Positions 41,623-50,211 of a stretch of 64,000 nucleotides of DNA are shown in pieces. Under the pieces are notes generated by a model. It was not told where the DNA came from. It ran no database searches and saw nothing but the letters and a program-made list of their open reading frames with translations. Within the stretch, counting starts at the first letter, position 1, and each line of letters starts with the position of its first letter. Source of the DNA: Mucilaginibacter aquaedulcis (GTDB taxonomy: Bacteria > Bacteroidota > Bacteroidia > Sphingobacteriales > Sphingobacteriaceae); contig NZ_JAUFPR010000002.1 in NCBI RefSeq assembly GCF_030409325.1, forward strand, positions 2,480,001 through 2,544,000. The letters are read 5' to 3'. Made by a program: the position numbers and the translations under genes.

Positions 41623-42717
41623 TTATTTGCCGGTTACACTGCCAATGGCATCACCAACTTCATGACCTGCAGCTGCCTTAAAATCAAAGCCCAGCAAGTT
41701 GGCAATGGTTTGTGCCAATTGTTTATGATAAGTGGTGGTTGGTAATTTCATCTCACCAGATGCCGGAGTATCCGGTCCAATAACAGCAAACCATGTTTGT
41801 TCAGAATTTGTGGTTTCCTTACCATGATCGCGCCATTTCAGCAAAGGCACATCGCCACGGCCATGATCGCAGGTGATGATAAGGGTAGTTTTATTTTTGT
41901 AGGCCGCATCGGTTTGTACAAAATCCCACAGTTGTTTAATATAATCGTCTTCCTGGTGAATGCGGTCAAGGTAAACCTTGTAGTTACCACCATGAGCCAT
42001 ATCATCAGGTTCGTCAAAAGCTACATAAAGCGCCCGTGGTTTGTATTGCTTCATGTAGGTTTTTGCAAATTCAAAGGTCAGGTAATCAATCCGGGTAGAA
42101 TCGCCCAGGAAATGAGGGCCCTCGTTTTGAATCTCGTTTAAAAACTGTAAACGATCATTCATGCCCGGTGTGTTCAGTTTCATGTAACCTGAATTATTCA
42201 CAATACCCGAACGCTGAGTGTTCAGGATCTGTGGAAACCTTTCCCATGATGAAAAAGCGGCAACCTTGTTTTCAAAACCTTTTTGCTTATTTAAGAACTC
42301 CAGCAGGTTCATGTTGGGGTTGGTGATAGCCTCGTTAGTGTTCATTCGGGGATCAGGGAAGCCGGTAAATATTTCGTTATAACCCGGGTACGAAAAGTGG
42401 TACGGATTGGCCACTTCATCCTTACTGCCAATATCGCGGTTACCGTACAACTGACCATGTTGTACTATGGTCGACCAAAAAAACGGCACCAGCATTTTGC
42501 GGCGCTCATTTACAGCATCAGTCCAGAAGTTTTTACGCACTTCGGCCTTGTCATTGGTTTCTTTGGAGTTGATAAGCGCAGAATCGGCACCGCGGAATAT
42601 CTCCTGCCAGCGCAATCCATCAATGGTTACAATAATTACATTTTCGGTTTTGTGCTTTTGAGCAAAAAGTGAAGTAAATGATGCCGAGAGTAATAATATC
42701 AGAATCAGCTTTTTCAT
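41623..42717 (-). CDS. Exported alkaline-phosphatase-superfamily hydrolase
   Basis: A 364-aa type-I-phosphodiesterase / phosphatase-like enzyme with a signal peptide (1-19, SLFA-Q). Metal-site elements: VIIVTIDGLRWQEIFRG (first Asp), FDEPDDMAHGG (D-x4-H), TCDHGRGDVP (DH) and a C-terminal TYHKQLAQTIANLLGF. Expected to hydrolyse phosphate monoesters or diesters in the periplasm. The nucleophile Ser/Thr is not obvious in the usual place. Upstream partner of the GDPD gene, directly downstream of the susCD terminator. Confidence 0.75.
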   Translation of the reverse strand: MKKLILILLLSASFTSLFAQKHKTENVIIVTIDGLRWQEIFRGADSALINSKETNDKAEVRKNFWTDAVNERRKMLVPFFWSTIVQHGQLYGNRDIGSKDEVANPYHFSYPGYNEIFTGFPDPRMNTNEAITNPNMNLLEFLNKQKGFENKVAAFSSWERFPQILNTQRSGIVNNSGYMKLNTPGMNDRLQFLNEIQNEGPHFLGDSTRIDYLTFEFAKTYMKQYKPRALYVAFDEPDDMAHGGNYKVYLDRIHQEDDYIKQLWDFVQTDAAYKNKTTLIITCDHGRGDVPLLKWRDHGKETTNSEQTWFAVIGPDTPASGEMKLPTTTYHKQLAQTIANLLGFDFKAAAGHEVGDAIGSVTGK

Positions 42718-42756
42718 GGGTATAATTGTTTTTAGATAGTGACGATGTTATTTAAC

Positions 42757-42787
42757 AAAGGCCTCCCTGCTATGCAGGGAAGCCTTT
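42757..42787 (-). terminator. Terminator of susC-susD
   Basis: AAAGGC-C-TCCCTGC with GCAGGGA-A-GCCTTT, 13 paired bases with one mismatch and a 3-nt loop, 28 bp past the susD stop. The minus-strand T tail is short (CCTTTGTT), so some read-through into the phosphatase gene is possible. Confidence 0.65.
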
Positions 42788-42814
42788 ATCATTATTTATT
42801 GATTATTCATGTTG

Positions 42815-44416
42815 TTATTGTAATACCCACATGATACCGTTTATATCATCGGTACCGCCAAACTGGCTCAATGCTTTATTATAGTTGGCAGCATTTACAG
42901 TTCTTTCTGAAGTTGGATATTCAAAACGCAGGGCTATACGGCCACCGTTACCTGTACCCGGGCCGGTTGTAAAGGTTGGCACCCCGGTACGGCGGTAAGT
43001 AAAGTATGACTCTAACCCTGAGTGACGGAACAAGGCCAGGTATTTTTGCTGTAATATTTGCGTACGGCCATTAGCACCACCGGCATATTTTACAGCAGGC
43101 TGCGCGTAATACGCGTTCCAGTCAACAGTGATAGGGAATGTATCATAGCTGCTTTGATCTGCCGGACCTTTTGTTGCACCAGGGCGATAAAAGTAAGCTG
43201 TGAATATACCTGATGTAGGGATAGCGTATGACTGGAACGAAGCCTGGATACCTTTGGTATAATAAGCTTCGGCATCGCCGCTTGCCCAGCCAAGGTTAAT
43301 ACCTTCGGCAATGTTAAACATTAACTCTGGGTAACCAACTTGTATAGCAGGTTCGCCGGTATAGGTTGAATAAAAATGTTTACGGTTCAGGAACGAGTAA
43401 CGTTGCAGGGTAGCGTTGTTATACATTACACCAAGGTCAAGCCCGGCATCGGCACCAATAAAGGCATCAAAGCTGGTTGGGCTTTTCTTCAAGGTATCAA
43501 CACTGTAACGTGATGGCTCGGCAGTTACAAATACACGCGGATCTTTTAACTGTGTAAGCAAACCTACGTAAGTTGCAGACATGTTTTGACGTGAACCGTT
43601 CTGACCAAAGTTATCAGGGTTTTGCGGATAGTAATTGCTTGGCGTAGCAAATTTAAATTGCATGTTATCATCGTTGCTTGCCATTAAAGGATATTGTGTT
43701 GGATTGCCAATGATGTTGGCAAACTGAGTTTTAACATCAATATCAGCTGTTTTTTTGCTTAATGCCAGCAATAACCTAACGCGGAAGGTATTTACCGTTT
43801 TTTGCCATTTAGAAAGATCGTTACCAAAATAAATGTCATTAGCTAAAGTACCGCCAACACCGGCACCACCTACAGTAGGGTCTTTTATAAGCGCCGCCAG
43901 ATCGGTATTAGCGCTTTCAAGCCAGGCCAGTGCCTGTGTCATTACTGTTTTTTGGCTGTCATAAACCGGGGTTAGGTTATCCAAACCTTTTAAAGCTTCG
44001 GTCATTGGGATATCGCCTTCTTCCAAACTCATTTTAGCGAAAAAGTAAGCCCTGAAAAATTTACCCAAAGCCTCATACGGATTAACTGCGGCACCGCCCG
44101 AAGCAGCAGCCTGTTTTTCCATGGCTATTACGTTTTTAATAGTGCTGTAGTAATTATCACCGCCGCTGGCAAAAGCATCATAACGGTTGTTACCATAATA
44201 ATCATAGTTATACAGGTAATACTGGCAATAAATTTCGTTGTTACTCTGAGGGAAATCGGCCAGTTTATAAATTACACCGTTAAATAACAGCGATGCAGGC
44301 ACAGTGCTTGGCACGTTGTTGTTTTTGGTAAGGTCCTCAAAGCTTTTCTTACATCCTGTTACCGTAAGTACTATCGCTAATACCGGCAGTAAGCAAATTC
44401 TAAATATCTTTTTCAT
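42815..44416 (-). CDS. SusD/RagB-family outer-membrane lipoprotein
   Basis: A 533-aa surface lipoprotein forming the lid of a SusC channel. Lipobox VTGC (Cys22). It is of the SusD-like_2 subgroup: TPR-type helices (KFFRAYFFAKMSLEEGDIPM-TEAL, WLESANTDLAALIKDP), a PVYDSQKTVMTQAL segment and the ending ERTVNAANYNKALSQFGG. It captures the ligand and passes it to the channel. The gene is 18 bp after susC. Location beside phosphonate, phospholipase and phosphodiesterase genes, rather than glycosidases, points to a phosphorus compound as ligand; this is inference. Confidence 0.92.
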   Translation of the reverse strand: MKKIFRICLLPVLAIVLTVTGCKKSFEDLTKNNNVPSTVPASLLFNGVIYKLADFPQSNNEIYCQYYLYNYDYYGNNRYDAFASGGDNYYSTIKNVIAMEKQAAASGGAAVNPYEALGKFFRAYFFAKMSLEEGDIPMTEALKGLDNLTPVYDSQKTVMTQALAWLESANTDLAALIKDPTVGGAGVGGTLANDIYFGNDLSKWQKTVNTFRVRLLLALSKKTADIDVKTQFANIIGNPTQYPLMASNDDNMQFKFATPSNYYPQNPDNFGQNGSRQNMSATYVGLLTQLKDPRVFVTAEPSRYSVDTLKKSPTSFDAFIGADAGLDLGVMYNNATLQRYSFLNRKHFYSTYTGEPAIQVGYPELMFNIAEGINLGWASGDAEAYYTKGIQASFQSYAIPTSGIFTAYFYRPGATKGPADQSSYDTFPITVDWNAYYAQPAVKYAGGANGRTQILQQKYLALFRHSGLESYFTYRRTGVPTFTTGPGTGNGGRIALRFEYPTSERTVNAANYNKALSQFGGTDDINGIMWVLQ

Positions 44417-44434
44417 GATTATTCCTTATTTTAA

Positions 44435-47400
44435 TTAGAATGATACATTTAAGTTTACACCGTAGCTACGTACTGTTGGCGATTGCAAACCAGTGCTTGA
44501 AACAGCTGTATTGTATTGATCTAAATCCACATCCTTAAAGCGTTTATCACCGTAGAAATACAGCAGGTTACGCCCGTAAACTGATAATGCAGCCTTTTTG
44601 ATGAACGATTTATCTAACCACGCTTTAGGGAAATCGTAACCCAGGGTTACCTCGCGCAGTTTTGAGAATGTTTTGCTCATCAGGTTTGACTCGTCGGCAT
44701 TGTAATACTTACTAACATAATCCTGCACCAGGGCGGTTTGCTTGTTAGGTGAGTACTGCAAAGCTGTGTAGTTAACTATTTTACCGGTTACAGGATCATA
44801 GTTAATTGAAGCTCCGTTTGATACGGTTACACCCTCGCCCACGTAGCTGCCGTTGTAGCCTGCCTTACCAAAGTTTTGCCAGTCTTTATAACGGGCATCG
44901 CCCAGTGCGCCGGTAGCAGTTTCAATGTTTGAACCACCACGCATGGTTTTGTTGTGCATGTAATCAATAATAACACCACCAACAGAACCATCAAACTGGA
45001 AACCCATGTTAAAGTTCTTGTAGCGTATTTTATTGGCAACGCTCCATGCGTATTTTGCATTCTCGTTACCTAAGTATTGAGCAACAGGTAATATAAGGGG
45101 TTTACCGGCAGCATCATTAATGATCTGGCCTTGTGGTGTACGGGCAAACGCGGTACCATATAATTTATCGGTACGATCGCCAACTTTAAAGAATTGCTGA
45201 TAAGTGCTTTGTCCCGGTGGCAGTTCTTTGTAAACTTCTTTAAAGGTTGATACGTTAACCAATACGTTCCAGGTGAAACCACCCAGGTTCCTGATCGGTG
45301 TACCTTCTACTGAAACTTCATAACCTGTTTTACGGGTTTTAAGCGCGTTCAGATATAAAGTTGTATAACCTGTTGAGGTTGATATATCATTAGCCAAAAT
45401 ACGCGGACCATCAATGTACTGGAACGCTGTAGCTGATAAACCTAAACGGTTTTGTAAGAATTTAATATCAAAACCTTCTTCATAGTTTACACGGGTTGAG
45501 GTTTTAATGTTGTTCTGATACAAAAAGTCTGAAGCTGATGCAGCAGGCTGACCGTTGTATGGTTTGCTGGTTAAGTAAAACGGATTAAGCTGGTAGCTTG
45601 GACCATTGTATGGCGACTGGTAAACGGTACCGTAACCCAGCGGATTTAAGAACAAAGGATTATCTTTTGGATTGCTGGTTGTTGTTTGACCACCATATAC
45701 CGAGATAGCATTAAATGGAGCCGAACCAATTGTTGGGCTTGAAGCATCGGCTTTTACAGTTGAGTAAGAAGCTCTTGCTTTTAAGAATGAAATTACGGTT
45801 GGCAATTTAATGTAATCAGAAATTACAGTTGCTGCCGATGCACTTGGATAGTAATAAGTAGTTACGTTTTGGAAAGCCGATGATTTATCAACACGGCCGG
45901 TGCTTGATAAGGTAGCATATTTACCAAACGAAGCATCCAAAGAGTAATACTGGCTAAATACACGCTCCTGTGAACTGAAGCTGCTTGCCTGGATAGGATT
46001 TTTAGAGTTACTGAATGAATAAACTTCAGGAACGTTCAAATAATCAGTTGAGGTCCAGCTGGAGTTGTAGTTAAAGCTGCGCAGGTTTGAACCAACTAAA
46101 CCTGATAAGTTAAGAAACTTGGCAATGGTGTAGTTATAGTTGATGAATAACTCGGTGTTATTATCAAACAGGTTACGGCGGTCTTCGCGGTAATCGCCCT
46201 GGTTACCTTCACGGCCATAAGGGTGAGCCGAAAACGGCAGATCCTCTGTACGTAAAATGTTGTAGGTATCAATCTGCGAGCGTAAGGTAACGTTCAGGTT
46301 ATCATTGAACTTATAGTTACCGGATAAGTAACCGTAAGTATCATTTTTGTAATGACCTCTTGTCCATTTTTCGGTAAGCAGGTATGGGTTGTGGTAACGG
46401 GTATACTCAGCAAATACTGATTGTACACCTTCTTTACCTGGTGCCCAGATAGCCTTAATATCAGGTGCGTTGATATCCCAATCGGCACCAGTCCAAACAG
46501 CTATGTTATAGATGATACTGTTAGGACCATATTGAACGTCTGGAAAGTTATCAGTTGATTGTCTGTTGAAATCAACGTTGGCTTCAAATTTCAACTTTGA
46601 AGTTGGGTTAAATGAAGCATAAAAGTTAGCGTTGGCTATATCTAAATACTGTGAAGGGATATAGCTGGTTTGGTGCTGTTGCGAAATAGAGAAACGGGTT
46701 ACATAATTATCGCCAACTGCTCCTAATGAAACGTTGTTGTTGGTTTGATAACCTGTTTTCAAAAAGTTTTTCAAGTTGTCTTTACCACGGGCAGTGTATG
46801 GGGTTGCCTGGCGTACGCCGTTAACAATAGGGCTGTCATACTGAGGTATCAGCTGGCCTGCAAAGTAAGGGCCCCAAACGTCGTAATCACTATCCACACC
46901 ACCTGGTGCGCCACCTTTACCATCAACAAATGTGTAAAAAGTATTTTCGCCCGCGCCAAATTTATTTTGTGTACGTGGGAAGGCAAGGAAACCGGTATTC
47001 ATAACCGTACTGCTGTTTATATCAACAGTTAATCCTTTTTTGTTTTTATCACCTTTTTTAGTAGTGATCAAAATAGCGCCGTTTTGCGCACGGCTACCGT
47101 ATAATGCTGCCGCGGCAGGACCTTTTAACACGGTGTAAGTTTCAATATCATCAGGGCTGATATTGTAAGTATCCGTATTGATCGGGAAACCGTCAACAAC
47201 GTATAACGATACCGAGTTACCCCTTATTAATACCGAAGGGTTACCCAATAACTCGGCCGATGGGCCTACCGATAAACCTGCCACTTTACCAGTTAAACCG
47301 GTAATAGGGTTAGGGTCACGGGCAGTAGTTACATCGGCACCGCTTACGGCTTGTAATGAATAACCAATACGGCGTGTTTCTTTTTTAACACCGAGGGCTG

Positions 47401-47731
47401 TAACCACAACCTCGTTAAGTGTTTTGTTGTTGCCGTTCATGCTTACATTTATAACGGCCTTATCGCCAACCACAACATTTTGTGGTGCGTAACCTATAAA
47501 TGTAAAGGTGAGGGTTTGACCGGCAGTAGCGGTGATGAAGTAATGACCGTCAACATCGGTAATGGTACCTTTTTTCTGGTCTTTTAACATAATACTTACC
47601 CCTGGAAGCGGCAAGTGGTTTTCATCGGTTACTGTTCCGCTTATTTTGGTTTGTCCAAATAAAATAGATGGAGCCACACAAAATAGTAAAACCGTGATCA
47701 GGGTTTTCAATTTCAGGTAAAACTTGTTCAT
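44435..47731 (-). CDS. SusC/RagA-family TonB-linked outer-membrane transporter
   Basis: A 1098-aa TonB-dependent channel. Signal peptide 1-27 (SILFG-Q), carboxypeptidase-regulatory domain 29-105 (ISGTVTDENHLPLPGVSIML), TonB box TLNEVVVTALG, plug with YVVDGFPINTDTYNISPDD and VLKGPAAAALYGSRAQNGA, then a long barrel ending in an aromatic C-terminus (YGVNLNVSF). The start at 47731 is chosen because it gives a proper signal peptide; an ATG 45 bp upstream adds 15 residues before it. The promoter carries the regulon element found also upstream of the PhnX-like gene. Confidence 0.94.
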   Translation of the reverse strand: MNKFYLKLKTLITVLLFCVAPSILFGQTKISGTVTDENHLPLPGVSIMLKDQKKGTITDVDGHYFITATAGQTLTFTFIGYAPQNVVVGDKAVINVSMNGNNKTLNEVVVTALGVKKETRRIGYSLQAVSGADVTTARDPNPITGLTGKVAGLSVGPSAELLGNPSVLIRGNSVSLYVVDGFPINTDTYNISPDDIETYTVLKGPAAAALYGSRAQNGAILITTKKGDKNKKGLTVDINSSTVMNTGFLAFPRTQNKFGAGENTFYTFVDGKGGAPGGVDSDYDVWGPYFAGQLIPQYDSPIVNGVRQATPYTARGKDNLKNFLKTGYQTNNNVSLGAVGDNYVTRFSISQQHQTSYIPSQYLDIANANFYASFNPTSKLKFEANVDFNRQSTDNFPDVQYGPNSIIYNIAVWTGADWDINAPDIKAIWAPGKEGVQSVFAEYTRYHNPYLLTEKWTRGHYKNDTYGYLSGNYKFNDNLNVTLRSQIDTYNILRTEDLPFSAHPYGREGNQGDYREDRRNLFDNNTELFINYNYTIAKFLNLSGLVGSNLRSFNYNSSWTSTDYLNVPEVYSFSNSKNPIQASSFSSQERVFSQYYSLDASFGKYATLSSTGRVDKSSAFQNVTTYYYPSASAATVISDYIKLPTVISFLKARASYSTVKADASSPTIGSAPFNAISVYGGQTTTSNPKDNPLFLNPLGYGTVYQSPYNGPSYQLNPFYLTSKPYNGQPAASASDFLYQNNIKTSTRVNYEEGFDIKFLQNRLGLSATAFQYIDGPRILANDISTSTGYTTLYLNALKTRKTGYEVSVEGTPIRNLGGFTWNVLVNVSTFKEVYKELPPGQSTYQQFFKVGDRTDKLYGTAFARTPQGQIINDAAGKPLILPVAQYLGNENAKYAWSVANKIRYKNFNMGFQFDGSVGGVIIDYMHNKTMRGGSNIETATGALGDARYKDWQNFGKAGYNGSYVGEGVTVSNGASINYDPVTGKIVNYTALQYSPNKQTALVQDYVSKYYNADESNLMSKTFSKLREVTLGYDFPKAWLDKSFIKKAALSVYGRNLLYFYGDKRFKDVDLDQYNTAVSSTGLQSPTVRSYGVNLNVSF

Positions 47732-47771
47732 CTGCAAAAATTTAAGGGTGAGGAGAAAGATTTTTTCATAC

Positions 47772-47787
47772 AGCAATACTAAACTTT
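47772..47787 (-). promoter_or_regulatory. susC promoter/operator element shared with the phosphonatase unit
   Basis: The 16-mer AAAGTTTAGTATTGCT (minus strand) is identical to 49485-49500. It contains the -7-like box TAGTATTG; the predicted start lies about 36 nt before the susC ATG. Here only the left half of the palindrome is exact; the right half (CTGTATG) is decayed. A second inverted AATACTAA lies 25-30 bp upstream. Confidence 0.65.
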
Positions 47788-47910
47788 GTTTATTATTAGT
47801 AAACCAACTTAGTATTAAACTATGCTTAATCTTATGTTCACCCTGCGTTAAGCAGCTGATTTATGTAACAGGAGCGTTACATCATGCTTACAAAAAGTTA
47901 ACAAGCTTTA

Positions 47911-48495
47911 TCAACTATTAACCAGTTGCAGGTGGGTTAAAGCCATGGCCTTCAAAAGTTCCATGTTATTTACAGGTACATTCATCTCTTTAGCCATATC
48001 ATCCCAGTAGCGTAGCCTTACAATAAGTTCGGCATCGGGGTTAAGCTCAAAGTCATTAGCTTCCTCTTCGGTCATTACCCCACCCTGAAACTCCAGCGTA
48101 CCCTTACTGGCGTCAGACAGGCGATTATAATATTCAGGATATTTATAAGTAAGGTATCTTTTAGCAATTACGTGGCCCTGCACCAGGTTAGCCACCCTTT
48201 CAGAAAAACCACGCTCCAGCAAGTAATCGGCACCCAGTTTTTCATGATCAACGTTGCCCATGCCATCCATACTTTCGGCCTCGTCGGCATCGGCACATAA
48301 GTGGCCTATGTCATGAAAAAAAGCAGCCAGTACAACCTCATCATCATAACCCTCGGCCATGGCCAAAGCCGCGGCCTGCGACATATGCTCTAACTGCGAA
48401 ACCGGTTCGCCTATGTAGTCTTCGTCACCAAATTTTTCGTAAAGAGAAAATACTTCCTTAACAACGGCCTGCGGATTATACTGAGAAAAAGTCAT
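47911..48495 (-). CDS. phnZ: PhnZ-type diiron aminophosphonate C-P oxygenase (HD domain)
   Basis: A 194-aa HD-domain oxygenase resembling PhnZ, which uses O2 to split (R)-1-hydroxy-2-aminoethylphosphonate into glycine and phosphate, without a co-substrate. All recalled PhnZ residues are present with an offset of 3-4: iron ligands His37, His61, Asp62, His84, His108 and Asp165; phosphonate-binding His65, Lys112 and Arg162; and the substrate-gating Tyr27/Glu30 pair (DYIGEPVSQLEH). The related TmpB, which acts on the trimethylated compound, is an alternative. The partner hydroxylase PhnY (2-oxoglutarate oxygenase) is not in the window. It is divergent from the XRE-cupin regulator and downstream-facing susC. 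Confidence 0.85.
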   Translation of the reverse strand: MTFSQYNPQAVVKEVFSLYEKFGDEDYIGEPVSQLEHMSQAAALAMAEGYDDEVVLAAFFHDIGHLCADADEAESMDGMGNVDHEKLGADYLLERGFSERVANLVQGHVIAKRYLTYKYPEYYNRLSDASKGTLEFQGGVMTEEEANDFELNPDAELIVRLRYWDDMAKEMNVPVNNMELLKAMALTHLQLVNS

Positions 48496-48616
48496 AATTT
48501 GGTTTTTGTTTGCAAATAAAAGGCCTGCACATTATCAAAACATTAAATGTTTGTGAAATATACTTCATGCTTAACATAGCTTTGCCCGATTTCGTTTTTT
48601 TAACATACCATTAACT

Positions 48617-48648
48617 TTTTTGAATTTTGAGTTTTGGTTTTGGAGTTC
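48617..48648. repeat. Heptad-repeat array between phnZ and its regulator (site F)
   Basis: 7-bp words TTTTGAA, TTTTGAG, TTTTGGT, TTTGGAG in the divergent 190-bp gap. Single-armed. The AT-rich gap otherwise holds an ATAACGTTAT palindrome at 48676-48685, directly before the regulator ATG, a possible autoregulatory site. Confidence 0.6.
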
Positions 48649-48685
48649 TACATTCGGCTTTTAATTAATATGTAATAACGTTATA

Positions 48686-49264
48686 ATGGAAGAAGACATA
48701 CTGATACAGATCAGTAACCGTATTAAAGAACGCCGCCGCGAAAAAAATATCACCGTACAGGAACTTGCCCTCCGGGCCAACGTAAGTAAAGGCCTTATCT
48801 CGCAAATTGAAAACAGCCGCACCATACCATCGCTCATTGTACTGATTGATATTGTTAAAGCTCTGGAAATTGACCTGAACGAGTTTTTTAAAGATATCCG
48901 CACCAAAGGCGATCACCTGCCTGTTTTAGTAAAGCGAAAAGCCGAATACGAACATTTTGAAAAAGAACATGCTACAGGCTTTCATTATCAACGCATTTTC
49001 ACGCAATCCATTAACCAATCCACGGTTGATATAGTGATACTTGAACTGGAACCAAACGCCATACGTCCACTGGTTGAAACCGATGCCTTTGAATACAAAT
49101 ACATTTTACAGGGCGAGGTAGAATACCAGTTTAATGATGACAAGGTAACCCTGCACCAGGGCGACTCGATGCTGTTTGACGGCCGCATACCCCATACCCC
49201 AAAAAACCTGGGCAATATTACCGCCACCATGCTGGTGATCTATTTTTTTGAAGAAAAAAAATAG
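48686..49264 (+). CDS. XRE-family regulator with C-terminal cupin domain
   Basis: A 192-aa transcription factor. Helix-turn-helix at about 9-63 (ITVQELALRANVSKGLISQI-ENSRTIPS), linker, then a cupin sensor (about 110-188: EYKYILQGEVEYQFNDDKV, LHQGDSMLFDGRIPHTPKN). Such HTH-cupin proteins are local regulators of amine, amino-acid or phosphonate catabolism. It lies between the divergent phnZ and the phosphonatase unit, and the palindrome overlapping both flanking promoters (49482-49510 and 47772-47787) is the obvious candidate operator. Whether it represses or activates cannot be told, but overlap with the -7 box suggests repression. Confidence 0.88.
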   Translation: MEEDILIQISNRIKERRREKNITVQELALRANVSKGLISQIENSRTIPSLIVLIDIVKALEIDLNEFFKDIRTKGDHLPVLVKRKAEYEHFEKEHATGFHYQRIFTQSINQSTVDIVILELEPNAIRPLVETDAFEYKYILQGEVEYQFNDDKVTLHQGDSMLFDGRIPHTPKNLGNITATMLVIYFFEEKK

Positions 49265-49308
49265 GGAGCCTTTATTCTTATTGAGCATTGCTGCGACTAT
49301 TAAGCAGT

Positions 49309-49393
49309 AGCCCCCTCTAAATCTCCCCCAAAGGGGGAGACTTAATAAATGCATTTTAAAGCCCTCTCCTTTGGAGAGGGTTGGGTGAGGCTT
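49309..49393. repeat. Dispersed palindromic repeat, family R1 copy 2
   Basis: Same two-hairpin structure as 4681-4765 (CTCCCCC-AAA-GGGGGAG and CCCTCTCC-TTT-GGAGAGGG, ending TTGGGTGAGGCTT), in the same orientation, between the regulator and its putative target promoter. Confidence 0.8.
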
Positions 49394-49468
49394 CTGCTCT
49401 TCGTATCTCGCAATTAGGCGTGTTTCTACATATCCTCCTCCCTTAACCCAACCTTAACACTAATTTAG

Positions 49469-49498
49469 TTTGGTATTAATAAATAAAGTTTAGTATTG
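49469..49498 (+). promoter_or_regulatory. Promoter of the phosphonatase unit
   Basis: TTTG, 18 nt, TAGTATTG: a good -33 and a -7 box one base off TAnnTTTG. The start would fall about 15-20 nt before the ATG at 49521. The -7 box lies inside the palindrome, which suits repression. Confidence 0.6.
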
Positions 49499-49510
49499 CT
49501 AAACTTTATT
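49482..49510. promoter_or_regulatory. 29-bp perfect palindromic operator of the phosphonate regulon
   Basis: AATAAAGTTTAG, TATTG, CTAAACTTTATT: perfect 12-bp arms with a 5-nt centre. It covers the -7 box and the likely start site. The core 16-mer recurs exactly at the susC promoter (47772-47787), in the same position relative to the -7 box. Best candidate ligand: the adjacent HTH-cupin protein. Confidence 0.75.
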
Positions 49511-49520
49511 ACATGTTATT

Positions 49521-50207
49521 ATGGCCATTAAATTAGTAGTATTCGATATTGCCGGCACTACGGTTAAAGACGATCACGAGGTAAGCAAAGCCTTTCAGGC
49601 AGCGATGAAAAAATCAGGATACGAGGTTGAGATAGCCAAAATTGATCCGCTGATGGGTTATGAAAAAACGCTGGCTATCCGCAAAATGCTTCATGAGCAT
49701 GAGCCGGATACCGCTCTGATCACCGATGATTTGGTAAACACCATTCACAAAGAGTTTGTGCAGCAAATGATCAATTTTTACCAGTTTGAACCCGGTATTG
49801 AGCCACTCCCCCATGTTGAAGAAACATTGACTGCCCTGCGCGCGGCCGGTGTACAGGTAGGTATTAACACCGGTTTTTCACGTGATATTGCCGATACCAT
49901 TGTTACCCGCCTGCAATGGCGTGAAAAAGGACTGATTGACCATGTGGTAGGGTCAGACGAAGTAGAACTTGGTCGCCCGCACCCTTACATGATCCAGAAA
50001 ATGATGAACGAAGGCGGCATAACCGATCCGTTGGAAGTAGCCAAAGTTGGCGATACCGAGGTTGATGTACGCGAAGGGCAAAATGCAGGCTGCCGTTATG
50101 TTATAGGTGTAACCACCGGCATATTTTCGCGCGCCGAACTGGAAACCTACAACCCTACCCATATTATTGATGATATAGCACAAGTAATTGACATCATAAA
50201 CCAATAA
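49521..50207 (+). CDS. Phosphonatase-like HAD hydrolase (TIGR03351 type)
   Basis: A 228-aa HAD-superfamily hydrolase close to PhnX, expected to split the C-P bond of a phosphono-aldehyde to an aldehyde plus phosphate. The nucleophile motif is the phosphonatase form DIAGTT (Asp9), and the last motifs are GRPHPYMI (Arg in place of the usual Lys) and VGDTEVD. The cap keeps MGYEK (Lys49) at the place of the Schiff-base Lys of PhnX (MGLLK), so the imine mechanism is possible. First gene of a tight unit (4- and 13-bp gaps) with the carrier and oxidase, under the palindromic operator. Confidence 0.87.
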   Translation: MAIKLVVFDIAGTTVKDDHEVSKAFQAAMKKSGYEVEIAKIDPLMGYEKTLAIRKMLHEHEPDTALITDDLVNTIHKEFVQQMINFYQFEPGIEPLPHVEETLTALRAAGVQVGINTGFSRDIADTIVTRLQWREKGLIDHVVGSDEVELGRPHPYMIQKMMNEGGITDPLEVAKVGDTEVDVREGQNAGCRYVIGVTTGIFSRAELETYNPTHIIDDIAQVIDIINQ

Positions 50208-50211
50208 GGCT

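Noticed and set aside
41623..42717. Annotation as cofactor-independent phosphoglycerate mutase
   Set aside because: It has a signal peptide and lacks the mutase-specific insert and Ser nucleophile motif; only the superfamily metal sites are shared.
49521..50207. Calling the HAD enzyme PhnX itself
   Set aside because: Lengths and motifs fit the phosphonatase-like sister clade; the neighbouring flavin oxidase replaces the PhnW transaminase that accompanies PhnX.
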